A DNA stretch of 17,954 nucleotides from Salibaculum sp031581025 (GTDB lineage: Bacteria; Pseudomonadota; Alphaproteobacteria; Rhodobacterales; Rhodobacteraceae): the NCBI RefSeq assembly GCF_031581025.1, contig NZ_JAVLCA010000046.1; one strand, written 5' to 3'. The notes below the pieces were generated by a model that saw nothing but the letters and a program-made list of their open reading frames with translations, was not told where the DNA came from and ran no database searches. Positions 7,615 through 13,804 of the stretch are shown here, one piece after another. Positions within the stretch are counted from its first letter, which is position 1, and the number at the start of each line of letters is the position of its first letter. The position numbers and the translations under genes are program-made.

Positions 7615-7821
7615 ATGGCCAATAAGACCAAGAAAAAGGATCTGTCCCCGAAGGCCGAGGCCGGGGATCAGATGTTCGTGCGGGGCGCCCCCACCAAGCG
7701 CGCGCCGAAAAAGAGCATGCGCCCGCGCCTTCGCCCGGAGGACGTCAGCCCGAGGGCCGAGGCCGACGACCAGATGCTCGTCAAGCCGTCTCGCGGCCAA
7801 AAGTTCAGCGGCACCTACTGA
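7615..7821 (+). CDS. Small basic protein with an internal duplicated peptide
   Basis: 68 residues, Lys/Arg-rich, with GGAGG at 7604-7608 just ahead of the ATG. A 15-residue block occurs twice: residues 9-23 (SPKAEAGDQMFVR core) and 43-57 (SPRAEADDQMLVK core), 10 of 15 identical and 34 residues apart, joined by a very basic linker. No known domain is recognised. The duplicated acidic-amphipathic peptide on a basic chain suggests a bivalent binding peptide, possibly to the portal or to DNA; this is inference. It lies directly behind the portal gene, separated by one base, so it is probably made in the same transcript and near the same time. Confidence 0.65.
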   Translation: MANKTKKKDLSPKAEAGDQMFVRGAPTKRAPKKSMRPRLRPEDVSPRAEADDQMLVKPSRGQKFSGTY

Positions 7822-7832
7822 GGAGAAGTCCG

Positions 7833-8198
7833 ATGCCAACGATTCAGATCAGCATCATGCCCGACCTGATGCCTGTCGACGCCTATGATGACAACAGTTG
7901 TCCACTGGCCACGCGTGACTCGGACGTCAACGAGGAGAACAAGGCTGAGGCGGTGGAGAATGCCGACTACCGGGACCCTTCCGAAAGCGGGGCGTTTCGC
8001 ATCTCTGACGTCTGCGGCAACTGCCGGCACTATGACCAGACCGAGGAAACGCTGGACTGCATCGGGGACGACTCGGGCGATCTGGGCTACTGCCTGATGT
8101 ACCGTTTCGTCTGCGCAGCGGACCACACCTGCGATGACTGGTCGGAAGGCGGCCCGATGACCGCGTCGTCCCAACAATCCTACCGGGACAATCTTTAA
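7833..8198 (+). CDS. Seven-cysteine HiPIP-like protein, copy 1
   Basis: 121 residues with AGGAG at 7821-7825. Cysteines fall at 23, 61, 64, 76, 87, 94 and 100. The block CGNCRHYDQT...C...GYC reads C-x2-C-x11-C-x10-C with GYC, which fits the spacing of high-potential iron-sulfur proteins (C-x2-C-x8-16-C-x10-13-GWC) except Tyr for Trp. A further C-x6-C-x5-C ends in DDWSEGGP. There is no signal peptide, unlike exported HiPIPs. It is paralogous to the protein at 13338-13793, which shares all seven Cys and the closing W-x3-GGP. Similar proteins are, from memory, frequent in marine phages and unassigned. It could bind an Fe-S cluster or zinc; the sequence cannot decide. It is flanked by portal and capsid assembly genes, so a virion or assembly role is likely. 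Confidence 0.65.
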   Translation: MPTIQISIMPDLMPVDAYDDNSCPLATRDSDVNEENKAEAVENADYRDPSESGAFRISDVCGNCRHYDQTEETLDCIGDDSGDLGYCLMYRFVCAADHTCDDWSEGGPMTASSQQSYRDNL

Positions 8199-8413
8199 TG
8201 GATGTTGTGGATTTCGCCAAACATGTGTACAAACAGCTGCAGGAGCGGGAGCAGGAACTGTCTTCCGCCCTCGTAGCGGGAACTCCCAAGGACTGGGAGT
8301 CCTACAAGACCATCGTGGGGGAAATACAGGGTCTTTCCTTCGCACAAGATGAAATCCGGACCCTGCTGGAGAACAGTAGCTACCATGACGACGGATTTGA
8401 CGGATCTGGGTGA
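8198..8413 (+). CDS. Small helical conserved phage protein, function unknown
   Basis: 71 residues, start overlapping the previous stop (TAATG). It is one or two amphipathic helices (FAKHVYKQLQEREQELSSAL, then VGEIQGLSFAQDEIRTLLE) with a short TPKDWESYK turn, and an acidic Gly-rich tail. The helix-turn-helix hairpin and position between portal and scaffold resemble small head-assembly or head-completion proteins seen in marine podoviruses, but I cannot name the family. The end overlaps the co-chaperonin start by 29 bases, so both are probably translated together. Confidence 0.6.
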   Translation: MDVVDFAKHVYKQLQEREQELSSALVAGTPKDWESYKTIVGEIQGLSFAQDEIRTLLENSSYHDDGFDGSG

Positions 8414-8858
8414 AGCAGCAGCAAGCGTGATCTCCCAGAAAGACGAACCCTCGGTCGGCGGCGCGTATGTACCTTCCTCTGACCGGGTACTCGACCCAGA
8501 CCTCCTAAAGAAAGACCTTGTCGATCGGCTGCCGCAGCCCACGGGCTGGCGTCTTCTGGTCATGCCCTTCCAAGGCACGTCGCAGACACAGGGTGGGGTC
8601 TACATCCCCGACGAGGTTCGCGAGCGCGAAGCCGTGGCGACCGTGGTCGCGTATGTGCTTCGGGTTGGGCCGTTGGCCTACGACGACCCCGACAAGTTTG
8701 GCCCGGACAGTGAGCCGTGGTGCCAGCAGGGCGATTGGGTCTGCATCGGCCGGTATGCCGGCTCGCGATTCAAGATCGACGGTGGAGAGGTTCGCGTCAT
8801 CAACGACGACGAAGTGATCGCCACGATCTCTGACCCGCAAGACATCAAGTCAGTGTAA
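8385..8858 (+). CDS. GroES-like co-chaperonin
   Basis: 157 residues from the ATG at 8385 (GGAGA at 8368-8372, somewhat far); an in-frame start at 8349 has no better site. Residues about 51-150 match the Cpn10 barrel: TGWRLLVMPF (strand 1), mobile loop GTSQTQGGVYIPDE (64-77), VVAYVLRVGP, GDWVCIGRYAGSRFK (116-130) and a closing DDEVIAT strand. GroES caps the GroEL cage; phages such as T4 (gp31) encode their own version to fold a capsid protein too large or unusual for host GroES. It has an extra 48 residues at the N-terminus, rich in acidic residues, not present in GroES. The neighbours (scaffold and capsid protein) suggest that it helps fold the capsid protein. Confidence 0.8.
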   Translation: MTTDLTDLGEAAASVISQKDEPSVGGAYVPSSDRVLDPDLLKKDLVDRLPQPTGWRLLVMPFQGTSQTQGGVYIPDEVREREAVATVVAYVLRVGPLAYDDPDKFGPDSEPWCQQGDWVCIGRYAGSRFKIDGGEVRVINDDEVIATISDPQDIKSV

Positions 8859-8868
8859 GGAGGCCACC

Positions 8869-9801
8869 ATGGCTGAAGAGAACCAAGACGAGGATCTGGG
8901 TCAGGAAGTCTTCCTTGACGACCAGACCGAAGAGGACACGTCGTCTACCGAGACCGACGAGCCGGTGTCCGATGCGCAGGTGGCCGATGCCGCCGCACGC
9001 GTCGAAGAGGGTGAAGACAACCTCGAGGACTATAGCGCCTCAGTCCAGAAACGGATTGGCAAGCTGACCGCCAAGCTACGCGAGGCTGAGCGTCAGGGCC
9101 AAGAGGCGACGACCTTTGCCCAGCAGGTCTTCGAGGAGAACAAGAAGCTCAAGGGCCGGATGGAGAAACTCGACACCGGTTACATGAGTGAGTACGGCGC
9201 CCGGATCGAGGCTCAGATCGGCGCAGCCCGAAAGGCCTACAAGGAGGCCTACGAGGCTGGCGACACGGACGCCATGATCCAAGCGCAGGAGTCGCTGGCT
9301 CGAGCGACCACCGACAAGGACCGCTACGAGCACGCCAAGAAACGTGCCGAGGATCGACCGCAACAGGCGGCGCCCGAAGCAACTTCGGCTCAAGCGCAGC
9401 AGCCAGCCTACCAGCAGACGCAGCAGCAGCAGCCCGCGCCGCAGCAGCAGACGGACCCCAAGGCGCAGAGCTGGGCTGAGAACAACCCGTGGTTTGGTCA
9501 GGACGAGGTCATGACCTACGCCGCGTTCGGCATTCACCGCAAGCTGGTTGAAGAAGAAGGCTTTGACCCGCAGAGCGATGAGTATTACAATGCCATCGAT
9601 CAGAGGATGCGGCGGGAGTTCCCGCACAAGTTCTCTGAGCCCAAATCGAGCAAGAAGAGTCAGGTCGCTCCTGCTGGTTCTTCAGCGTCTCGCAGCACGA
9701 AACAGGGGCGCAAGTCGGTGAAGCTGTCTCCGTCGCAGGTCGCCATTGCGAAGAAGCTCAATGTTCCTCTCGAGGAATACGCCAAATACGTGAAGGATTG
9801 A
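8869..9801 (+). CDS. Capsid scaffolding protein
   Basis: 310 residues with AAGGAGG at 8857-8863. It is acidic at the N-terminus (1-55), then long charged helices and coiled coil (55-165), a Gln-rich linker (165-196), and a C-terminal domain with SWAENNPWFGQDEVMTY and a final basic helix KLSPSQVAIAKKLNVPLEEY. This order (acidic helical body, flexible linker, basic C-terminal capsid-binding segment) is that of phage scaffolds, which guide coat protein into a procapsid and then leave. Its place between co-chaperonin and capsid genes agrees. No protease is visible in the window, so loss of scaffold probably occurs by exit rather than by a clear maturation protease; this is inference. Confidence 0.8.
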   Translation: MAEENQDEDLGQEVFLDDQTEEDTSSTETDEPVSDAQVADAAARVEEGEDNLEDYSASVQKRIGKLTAKLREAERQGQEATTFAQQVFEENKKLKGRMEKLDTGYMSEYGARIEAQIGAARKAYKEAYEAGDTDAMIQAQESLARATTDKDRYEHAKKRAEDRPQQAAPEATSAQAQQPAYQQTQQQQPAPQQQTDPKAQSWAENNPWFGQDEVMTYAAFGIHRKLVEEEGFDPQSDEYYNAIDQRMRREFPHKFSEPKSSKKSQVAPAGSSASRSTKQGRKSVKLSPSQVAIAKKLNVPLEEYAKYVKD

Positions 9802-9804
9802 ACC

Positions 9805-10263
9805 ATGGCTGACAGAACCGCACGCACCGCACAAACTCGCGACAAAGAACAGCGTCGCAAACCTTGGGCACCGCCCAGCCTCCTCGATGCTCCCGAGGCC
9901 CCTCAGGGCTTCCGGCATCGGTGGGTTCGTCATGCAATGCGTGGTGAAGAGGACCGAGTCCACGTCACGCAGATGCTGCGGCAAGGGTGGGAACCCGTCC
10001 GCGCCGACGAATACCCGGACGGCGAGTACGCCACTGTCGAAGAAGGGCAGTATCAAGGCGTGATCGCTCACGGGGGGCTGATGCTGTGTCGCATCCCTGA
10101 AGAAACAGTGCAGGAAAGATCCGCGTATTACGGGAACCGGACCCGCGAACAGATGCAAGCTGTCGATCAGGACCTGATGAAGGATGAACATCCTTCGATG
10201 CCGATCACTCGTGATCGGCGGAGTCGTGTCTCTTTCGGAGGTCGCAGCAGCGACTCCGAATAA
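9805..10263 (+). CDS. Conserved linker protein between scaffold and capsid, function unknown
   Basis: 152 residues, AAGGA at 9793-9797. The N-terminus is basic (TARTAQTRDKEQRRK), followed by WAPPSLLDAPEAPQGFRHRW, a region with RQGWEPVRADEYPDG and a compact beta segment with VEEGQYQGVIAHGGLMLCRIPEE; the tail is charged and Arg-rich. From memory, proteins of this kind sit between scaffold and major capsid genes of marine podoviruses, often annotated as hypothetical or head-associated. I recognise no enzyme motif. It could be a minor head protein or a helper of the scaffold. Confidence 0.6.
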   Translation: MADRTARTAQTRDKEQRRKPWAPPSLLDAPEAPQGFRHRWVRHAMRGEEDRVHVTQMLRQGWEPVRADEYPDGEYATVEEGQYQGVIAHGGLMLCRIPEETVQERSAYYGNRTREQMQAVDQDLMKDEHPSMPITRDRRSRVSFGGRSSDSE

Positions 10264-10279
10264 CTGAAGGAGCTATACC

Positions 10280-10924
10280 ATGGCCAACATCAATGGTGCC
10301 TTTGGTCTTCGTCCCCTCAAGAAGATGGGTCAGAACACCAACAGCACCGGTGCCAGCGAGTATCGCATCGCTTCCAGCAACACGAACGAGATCTATCAGG
10401 GCTCTCCTGTCATCCCGACCTCCGACGGTGTCATCGACATCGTGGGGGCGGCGGCGGGCGGCACTGTGGGTCTCCTCGGCGTGTTCTGGGGCTGCGAGTA
10501 CGTCTCGTCTGTCAACGGTGAAAAAGTCTTTTCGAACTACTGGCCGGGATCGGGTGCTGACTCGAACTTCCCCGTCAAGGCGTTCGTGTATGACGACCCC
10601 GCCCAGCTGTTCCTAGTCTCGACGTCCAACGTCGTGGCAGGCGCTGACACCGAAGCCGAGGTTCAGGCCGCTGTGTTCGCCAACGCGAACTTCGCGACCG
10701 CCGCGTCCGGTTCGACGACCACTGGTCTTTCGTCCGCGACCCTTGACCTCGACACCATCGCCACCACCGCCAACCTGAACCTCCGGATCATGGGCATCCA
10801 AGATGACCCTGAGAACTCGGACTTCAGCGAAGCCGGTGTCGGCATCATCGTTCGTCTGAACAACCACTTCAACTCGCCGAATGGCGCGATTGCTGGTGGC
10901 ACTGTCTCGACGACTGGCGTGTAA
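10280..10924 (+). CDS. Candidate head decoration/stabilisation protein
   Basis: 214 residues with AAGGAG at 10267-10272. It opens MANINGAFGLRPLKK, is rich in Gly, Ser, Thr and Ala with alternating hydrophobic strands, and has no membrane segment, cysteine-rich patch or enzyme motif other than one Cys. The very low charge and beta-rich look fit a surface or lumen-lining virion protein. Placed directly before the major capsid gene, it is most likely a decoration or capsid-cementing protein, a role seen in similar gene orders in HK97-fold phages. The match is by position and composition; a tail protein is possible but less likely. Confidence 0.6.
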   Translation: MANINGAFGLRPLKKMGQNTNSTGASEYRIASSNTNEIYQGSPVIPTSDGVIDIVGAAAGGTVGLLGVFWGCEYVSSVNGEKVFSNYWPGSGADSNFPVKAFVYDDPAQLFLVSTSNVVAGADTEAEVQAAVFANANFATAASGSTTTGLSSATLDLDTIATTANLNLRIMGIQDDPENSDFSEAGVGIIVRLNNHFNSPNGAIAGGTVSTTGV

Positions 10925-10931
10925 AGGAGGT
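10924..10931 (+). promoter_or_regulatory. Near-perfect Shine-Dalgarno before the major capsid gene
   Basis: AAGGAGGT, complementary over eight bases to the 16S rRNA 3' end, ends 7 bases before the ATG at 10939. It is the best ribosome site seen in this window and fits the high dose needed of capsid protein. Confidence 0.75.
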
Positions 10932-10938
10932 CTGAGCA

Positions 10939-11850
10939 ATGGCTATTTCGCGCGCACAACTCGCCAAAGAGCTGGAGCCGGGCCTCAACGCCCTGTTCGG
11001 CATGGAGTATGGTCGCTACGAGAACCAGCACTCCGAGATCTACACCACCGAATCTTCGGACCGCGCGTTTGAAGAAGAAGTGATGCTCTCGGGCTTCGGT
11101 GCTGCCCCCACCAAGGGCGAAGGTTCGGCGATCACGTTCGACGAAGCAAACGAGGCGTACACCGCCCGTTACAACCACGAAACCGTGGCCATGGCATTTG
11201 CCTTGACCGAGGAGGCTGTAGAGGACAACCTGTACGACCGCCTTGGCAGCCGGTACACCCGCGCTCTGGCGCGGTCCATGGCCCACACCAAGCAGGTGAA
11301 AGCCGCTTCCATCCTGAACAATGCGTTCACCGGTGGGGCAACTGCGATTGGTGATGGCAAGGCTCTCTGTGCAACGGACCACCCGCTCACCAGCGGTGCA
11401 ACCTTTGCCAACGAGCCGAGCACGGCCGCTGACCTGAACGAAACCTCTCTCGAGGACGCTCTGATCAGCATCGCCGGCTTCGTGGACGAGCGGGGCCTCA
11501 AGATCGCCCTGCGCGGCATGAAGCTGATCATCCCGCGTCAGCTTCAGTTCGTGGCCGAGCGCCTGATGGTGTCGAACCTCCGCGTCGGTACCGCCGACAA
11601 CGACCTGAACGCGATCAAATCCATGGGCATGCTGCCTGAGGGTTACGTGGTCAACGACTTCCTGACTGACCCGGATGCGTTCTTCATCAAGACGGACGCT
11701 CCCCGCGGATTCGTGCATTTCGAGCGCACTCCGCTGAGCACCGGGATGGAGGGTGACTTTGATACGGGCAACATGCGTTTCAAGGCCCGTGAGCGCTACA
11801 GCTTCGGCACCAGCGACCCCCGCTGTGTGTTCGGTTCGCCGGGCGCATAA
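10939..11850 (+). CDS. Major capsid protein (HK97-fold)
   Basis: 303 residues. The start MAISRAQLAKELEPGLNALF and EYGRYENQHSEIYTTESSDR, the long central helix VEDNLYDRLGSRYTRALARS, the GFVDERGLKIALRGMKLIIP segment and the P-domain-like RLMVSNLRVGT are arranged like HK97-fold coat proteins related to the Mu gpT-like family. It has no N-terminal delta domain, which agrees with a separate scaffold gene. It forms the icosahedral shell. The length (303) is in the usual range. The gene is followed by a strong terminator, so it ends the first late operon, with translation boosted by the site at 10924-10931. The exact family assignment is from recall; the capsid role is supported by size, position and the scaffold and co-chaperonin upstream. 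Confidence 0.85.
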   Translation: MAISRAQLAKELEPGLNALFGMEYGRYENQHSEIYTTESSDRAFEEEVMLSGFGAAPTKGEGSAITFDEANEAYTARYNHETVAMAFALTEEAVEDNLYDRLGSRYTRALARSMAHTKQVKAASILNNAFTGGATAIGDGKALCATDHPLTSGATFANEPSTAADLNETSLEDALISIAGFVDERGLKIALRGMKLIIPRQLQFVAERLMVSNLRVGTADNDLNAIKSMGMLPEGYVVNDFLTDPDAFFIKTDAPRGFVHFERTPLSTGMEGDFDTGNMRFKARERYSFGTSDPRCVFGSPGA

Positions 11851-11879
11851 GTCAGCGAAAACAAGGGCTTAGGCCCGAG

Positions 11880-11912
11880 AAGGCCTCCGCTTCGGCGGGG
11901 GCCTTTATTTTT
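11880..11912 (+). terminator. Rho-independent terminator after the major capsid gene
   Basis: An 11-bp stem (AAGGCCTCCGC at 11880-11890 with GCGGGGGCCTT at 11895-11905, one G-T wobble) is closed by a TTCG tetraloop and followed by TATTTTT at 11906-11912. All three parts of an intrinsic terminator are present. It lies 30 bases past the capsid stop and should end or reduce transcripts of the packaging-capsid operon. Confidence 0.9.
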
Positions 11913-11916
11913 GGTT

Positions 11917-11929
11917 AACACGCCGTGTT
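11917..11929. repeat. 13-base palindrome, possible operator
   Basis: AACACG and CGTGTT are perfect inverted arms around one base. Just past the terminator it could bind a regulator of the second operon; no regulator is seen in the window. Confidence 0.3.
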
Positions 11930-12034
11930 CTAAGGTTTATTTCTCCAGTGTTTTATAACGGAGGTTTAGCGGTCTGTTCGATCGGGCAAACCGTTGTCCA
12001 AGGGCCCCTACAAGGGCTGGCGTTTTGAATACGT

Positions 12035-12085
12035 CTAGTGTACCCTGCAACCATCCTGACAGCTGCATGGTGCGGCTGACACTAG
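12035..12085. repeat. Long imperfect hairpin in the leader of the second virion operon
   Basis: Perfect 7-base outer arms CTAGTGT (12035-12041) and ACACTAG (12079-12085), an inner ACCAT/ATGGT stem (12050-12054, 12067-12071) flanked by GC pairs and CC/GG pairs with one-base bulges, and a 12-base loop. It ends 18 bases before the start at 12104 and would form in the mRNA leader. It may protect the transcript end, act as an RNase processing site, or be a protein-binding site. Confidence 0.45.
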
Positions 12086-12103
12086 CCACGACAGGAGATT
12101 CAC

Positions 12104-12391
12104 ATGGCTAACACGACTTTCTCGGGCCCGGTTCGCTCGGAAAACGGTTTTCGCGTTGTCACCAAGAACCCCACCACTGGCGCGGTGACCGAGACCTCGA
12201 GCTTCGGCGACGACATCGCCATCACCGGCACGATGACCGTTGGAACCTTTACGGTTGCCACCCTGCCAGATGTTGTCGAAGGCGGCCTCATCTACGTGAG
12301 CGACGGCGCTGCCGGCAGCCCGATCCTTGCTTTCAGCGACGGCACCGACTGGCTTCGTTCGGACACCGGCGCCGCGGTCGCCGCATCGTAA
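12104..12391 (+). CDS. Small beta-rich virion protein, head/tail fibre type
   Basis: 95 residues with AGGAG at 12093-12097. It starts MANTTFSGPVRSENGFRVV, runs through Thr/Val-rich strands and ends with GGLIYVSDGAAGSPILAFSD and a GTDWLRSDTGAAV segment. From memory, this start and GTDW ending are frequent in small virion proteins of marine phages, near decoration and fibre genes. No enzyme motif is seen. It is the first gene after the terminator. Its partner at 12403 is of similar size and composition, and I take both to be capsid- or fibre-associated. Confidence 0.6.
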   Translation: MANTTFSGPVRSENGFRVVTKNPTTGAVTETSSFGDDIAITGTMTVGTFTVATLPDVVEGGLIYVSDGAAGSPILAFSDGTDWLRSDTGAAVAAS

Positions 12392-12402
12392 GGAGCTGAC
12401 AC

Positions 12403-12678
12403 ATGGCTGGATCTGACCTCAAGGCCAAGCGCGTCACGACGACGGGCGCGTTTGGCGTCGGCCGAGCCCGTGTTCGGCAGCTGCAGGTTACAGTTGGAGC
12501 TGGAACAGGTCGCGTCACCCTTACAGATGGGGATGGTGGCGAAACGGTTCTGGACCTCGACTTCGCTGCCAGCGACACACATTCGGTAAACATTCCCGCA
12601 GAAGGGATTCTTTTTACCAAGGACCCGTTTCTGTCCGCTGCCACTAACGTCGACGCAGTCACACTGTTCTACGCGTAA
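12403..12678 (+). CDS. Small beta-rich virion protein
   Basis: 91 residues, TAAGGAG just ahead. Strands such as VRQLQVTVGAG, GRVTLTDGDGG, TVLDLDFAA and SVNIPAEGILF followed by a VDAVTLFYA end suggest a single beta-sandwich. It resembles the truncated gene at 17707 in layout (short N-terminus, alternating strands, then a P-A-E or DSPF segment), with no close identity. Likely a small virion surface or fibre-associated protein; no specific function can be given. Confidence 0.6.
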   Translation: MAGSDLKAKRVTTTGAFGVGRARVRQLQVTVGAGTGRVTLTDGDGGETVLDLDFAASDTHSVNIPAEGILFTKDPFLSAATNVDAVTLFYA

Positions 12679-12690
12679 GAGGGCGCTTTG

Positions 12691-12906
12691 ATGGCCAAGA
12701 AGTCTGACAAAAAGCCTCCGTCAGAAAAATACGCCGACGGCACCACGTACAAGGACAGCAAGGGCAAGACCCGGCGCAGAGTTTCGTCGCCCGGCACCAA
12801 ACGCGGAGACGCCTACTGCGCGCGGACCGTCTCTCAGAAACGCACCCCCAAGGTCAAAGTGCGTCGCAAGGCGTGGGGCTGTAAGGGGAAGAAAAGTGTG
12901 GGGTGA
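12691..12906 (+). CDS. Small basic Cys-containing protein (YCAR...WxC type)
   Basis: 71 residues, about one third Lys/Arg. The ATG at 12691 is preferred to a TTG one codon before. Motifs: SPGTKRGDAYCARTVSQK (33-50) and RRKAWGCKGKK (58-68), with two cysteines 21 residues apart. From memory, the YCAR...W-x-C arrangement recurs in small basic proteins of marine phages. The charge suggests binding to DNA or RNA, and the paired cysteines could be a metal site or a disulfide. It opens the cassette of small genes, separated by 12 bases from the virion protein before it. The function is unknown. Confidence 0.6.
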   Translation: MAKKSDKKPPSEKYADGTTYKDSKGKTRRRVSSPGTKRGDAYCARTVSQKRTPKVKVRRKAWGCKGKKSVG

Positions 12907-12910
12907 CAAA

Positions 12911-13159
12911 ATGGATTACCTGAAGGAACTGCTGGCCATCGGAGGCGCTTTTACCGCGTTTCTGGTCTGGCTCGTGCGACTGGAGGCTAAAGCGTTGGGA
13001 AACGAGAAAGAGATCAAGCGCATGTGGACGCAGCGCAAAGAGGATCTCGAGCAGGCCCAAACTGCGCGGGATGAGACCAACAAGATGTTGGCGGAGATGC
13101 GGACGGACATCAAGATGATCCTGAAGCATTCGTCTTCTAACTCGGGTGGCAACCCATGA
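12911..13159 (+). CDS. Small membrane/coiled-coil protein, candidate holin or spanin-like
   Basis: 82 residues from the ATG at 12911, with GGGGTGA just ahead; an in-frame GTG at 12896 would overlap the previous gene. A hydrophobic segment LLAIGGAFTAFLVWLV (about 7-22) is followed by a long charged helix (25-70) with heptad-like spacing (KEIKRMWTQRKEDLEQ, AEMRTDIKMIL) and a polar tail. One membrane helix plus coiled coil fits a small lysis protein such as a type III holin or inner-membrane spanin. No partner outer spanin or endolysin is seen nearby, so this is a suggestion from topology only. Confidence 0.55.
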   Translation: MDYLKELLAIGGAFTAFLVWLVRLEAKALGNEKEIKRMWTQRKEDLEQAQTARDETNKMLAEMRTDIKMILKHSSSNSGGNP

Positions 13160-13197
13160 ACCGAGCGACTATGGGCAAGCAGATTACGGAGGTTCCC

Positions 13198-13338
13198 ATG
13201 AAGAAGAAATCCAAGGGCTACATGGCTGGCGGCAAGGTCAAGACCGGCAGCAAGAAGCGCGGCTACGCCAAGGGCGGCAAAGTCGACCAGATGCAGTGCA
13301 GCCCGCGCAAACAGATGGCGATGAAGGGTCAAGACTGA
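13198..13338 (+). CDS. Mini-protein with two GGKV motifs
   Basis: 46 residues from the ATG at 13198, chosen because ACGGAGG (13186-13192) precedes it; an upstream ATG at 13156 overlapping the previous stop gives 60 residues and lacks such a site. It is highly basic, with KGYMAGGKVKTG and RGYAKGGKVDQ repeats, one cysteine (Cys34 by this start) and a Met/Lys/Gln tail. No known domain is recognised. The GGKV motif recurs in the next four small genes but one. The stop overlaps the next start (TGATG). Confidence 0.6.
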   Translation: MKKKSKGYMAGGKVKTGSKKRGYAKGGKVDQMQCSPRKQMAMKGQD

Positions 13339-13793
13339 TGGCCGTTCGCGGCAATAAGGCTGTTGGAGAAGCACTGGTTGCTTCTTACAAAGACGACGGC
13401 ACCTGTCCCGTCCCCACAACTGACGTCGCTTTGAACCTGAAAAACCGCAACTATGCCATTGAAGAGCATGGTTACGGCCCCCTCAACCCAGCGGAGCCAA
13501 ACCCGGAGTTTTGGCGCGGGATTGCGGATCTGTGGGGCATTTCGTCAGAGGATGCAAAGACTTCTCGGTGCTCTAACTGCGCAGCATTTATTCAGACACC
13601 TAAAATGCTGGAGTGTATTAAGGGTGGTTTGGGGTACGAAGATGACTATCCGGAGCAGGGCGCGGAGCATCTTGATTCAAACAGAACAGCAACTCGTAAG
13701 TCCGCCAATTTAGGCTACTGTCAGCTGTTTGGTTTCAAATGCGCTGGCGACCGTGTGTGTCGAGCGTGGTTGCATGGTGGCCCAATCAAGTAA
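13338..13793 (+). CDS. Seven-cysteine HiPIP-like protein, copy 2
   Basis: 151 residues. Cysteines at 23, 78, 81, 93, 128, 135 and 141. Pieces: DDGTCP near the N-terminus, NRNYAIEEHGYGPLNP (36-51), CSNCAAFIQTPKMLEC (C-x2-C-x11-C, 78-93), then GYCQLFGFKCAGDRVCRAW (126-144) and GGP. All seven cysteines align with those of the protein at 7833-8198, including Cys23, and the C-x6-C-x5-C-x2-W-x3-GGP end is identical in spacing. The gap between the third and fourth core Cys is 34 residues here and 10 in copy 1, so the HiPIP spacing holds only for copy 1. From memory, the YGPLNP and CGNCAAF motifs are widespread in marine phages and unassigned. Metal binding is likely but unproven. Confidence 0.7.
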   Translation: MAVRGNKAVGEALVASYKDDGTCPVPTTDVALNLKNRNYAIEEHGYGPLNPAEPNPEFWRGIADLWGISSEDAKTSRCSNCAAFIQTPKMLECIKGGLGYEDDYPEQGAEHLDSNRTATRKSANLGYCQLFGFKCAGDRVCRAWLHGGPIK

Positions 13794-13804
13794 GGAGATG
13801 GTCG

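Larger units (their letters stand above)
11851..12103. other. Intergenic region with terminator, short palindrome and long hairpin
   Basis: 253 bases, the only sizeable gap. It holds the terminator (11880-11912), a GGGC-TTAG-GCCC hairpin just before it (11865-11876), a 13-base palindrome AACACG-C-CGTGTT (11917-11929) and an imperfect hairpin (12035-12085). A TATAAC at 11954-11959 could be a -10 box, but no good -35 element lies 16-18 bases upstream. No open frame with a ribosome site is seen. Confidence 0.6.

Noticed and set aside
5424..7631. 735-codon open frame on the minus strand
   Set aside because: It lies exactly opposite the portal gene; Leu/Arg/His-rich composition and lack of any domain are typical of a GC-rich antisense shadow.
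11954..11959. TATAAC as a sigma-70 -10 box
   Set aside because: No acceptable -35 element 16-18 bases upstream; kept only as a remark in the intergenic entry.
12025..12030. TTGAAT as a -35 box
   Set aside because: No -10-like hexamer lies 15-19 bases downstream.
13146..13793. 215-codon version of the second seven-cysteine gene
   Set aside because: The first 64 codons are antipattern to the mini-protein at 13198 and the start at 13338 couples to its stop by TGATG; the paralogue also starts at the matching place, with Cys23 aligned.
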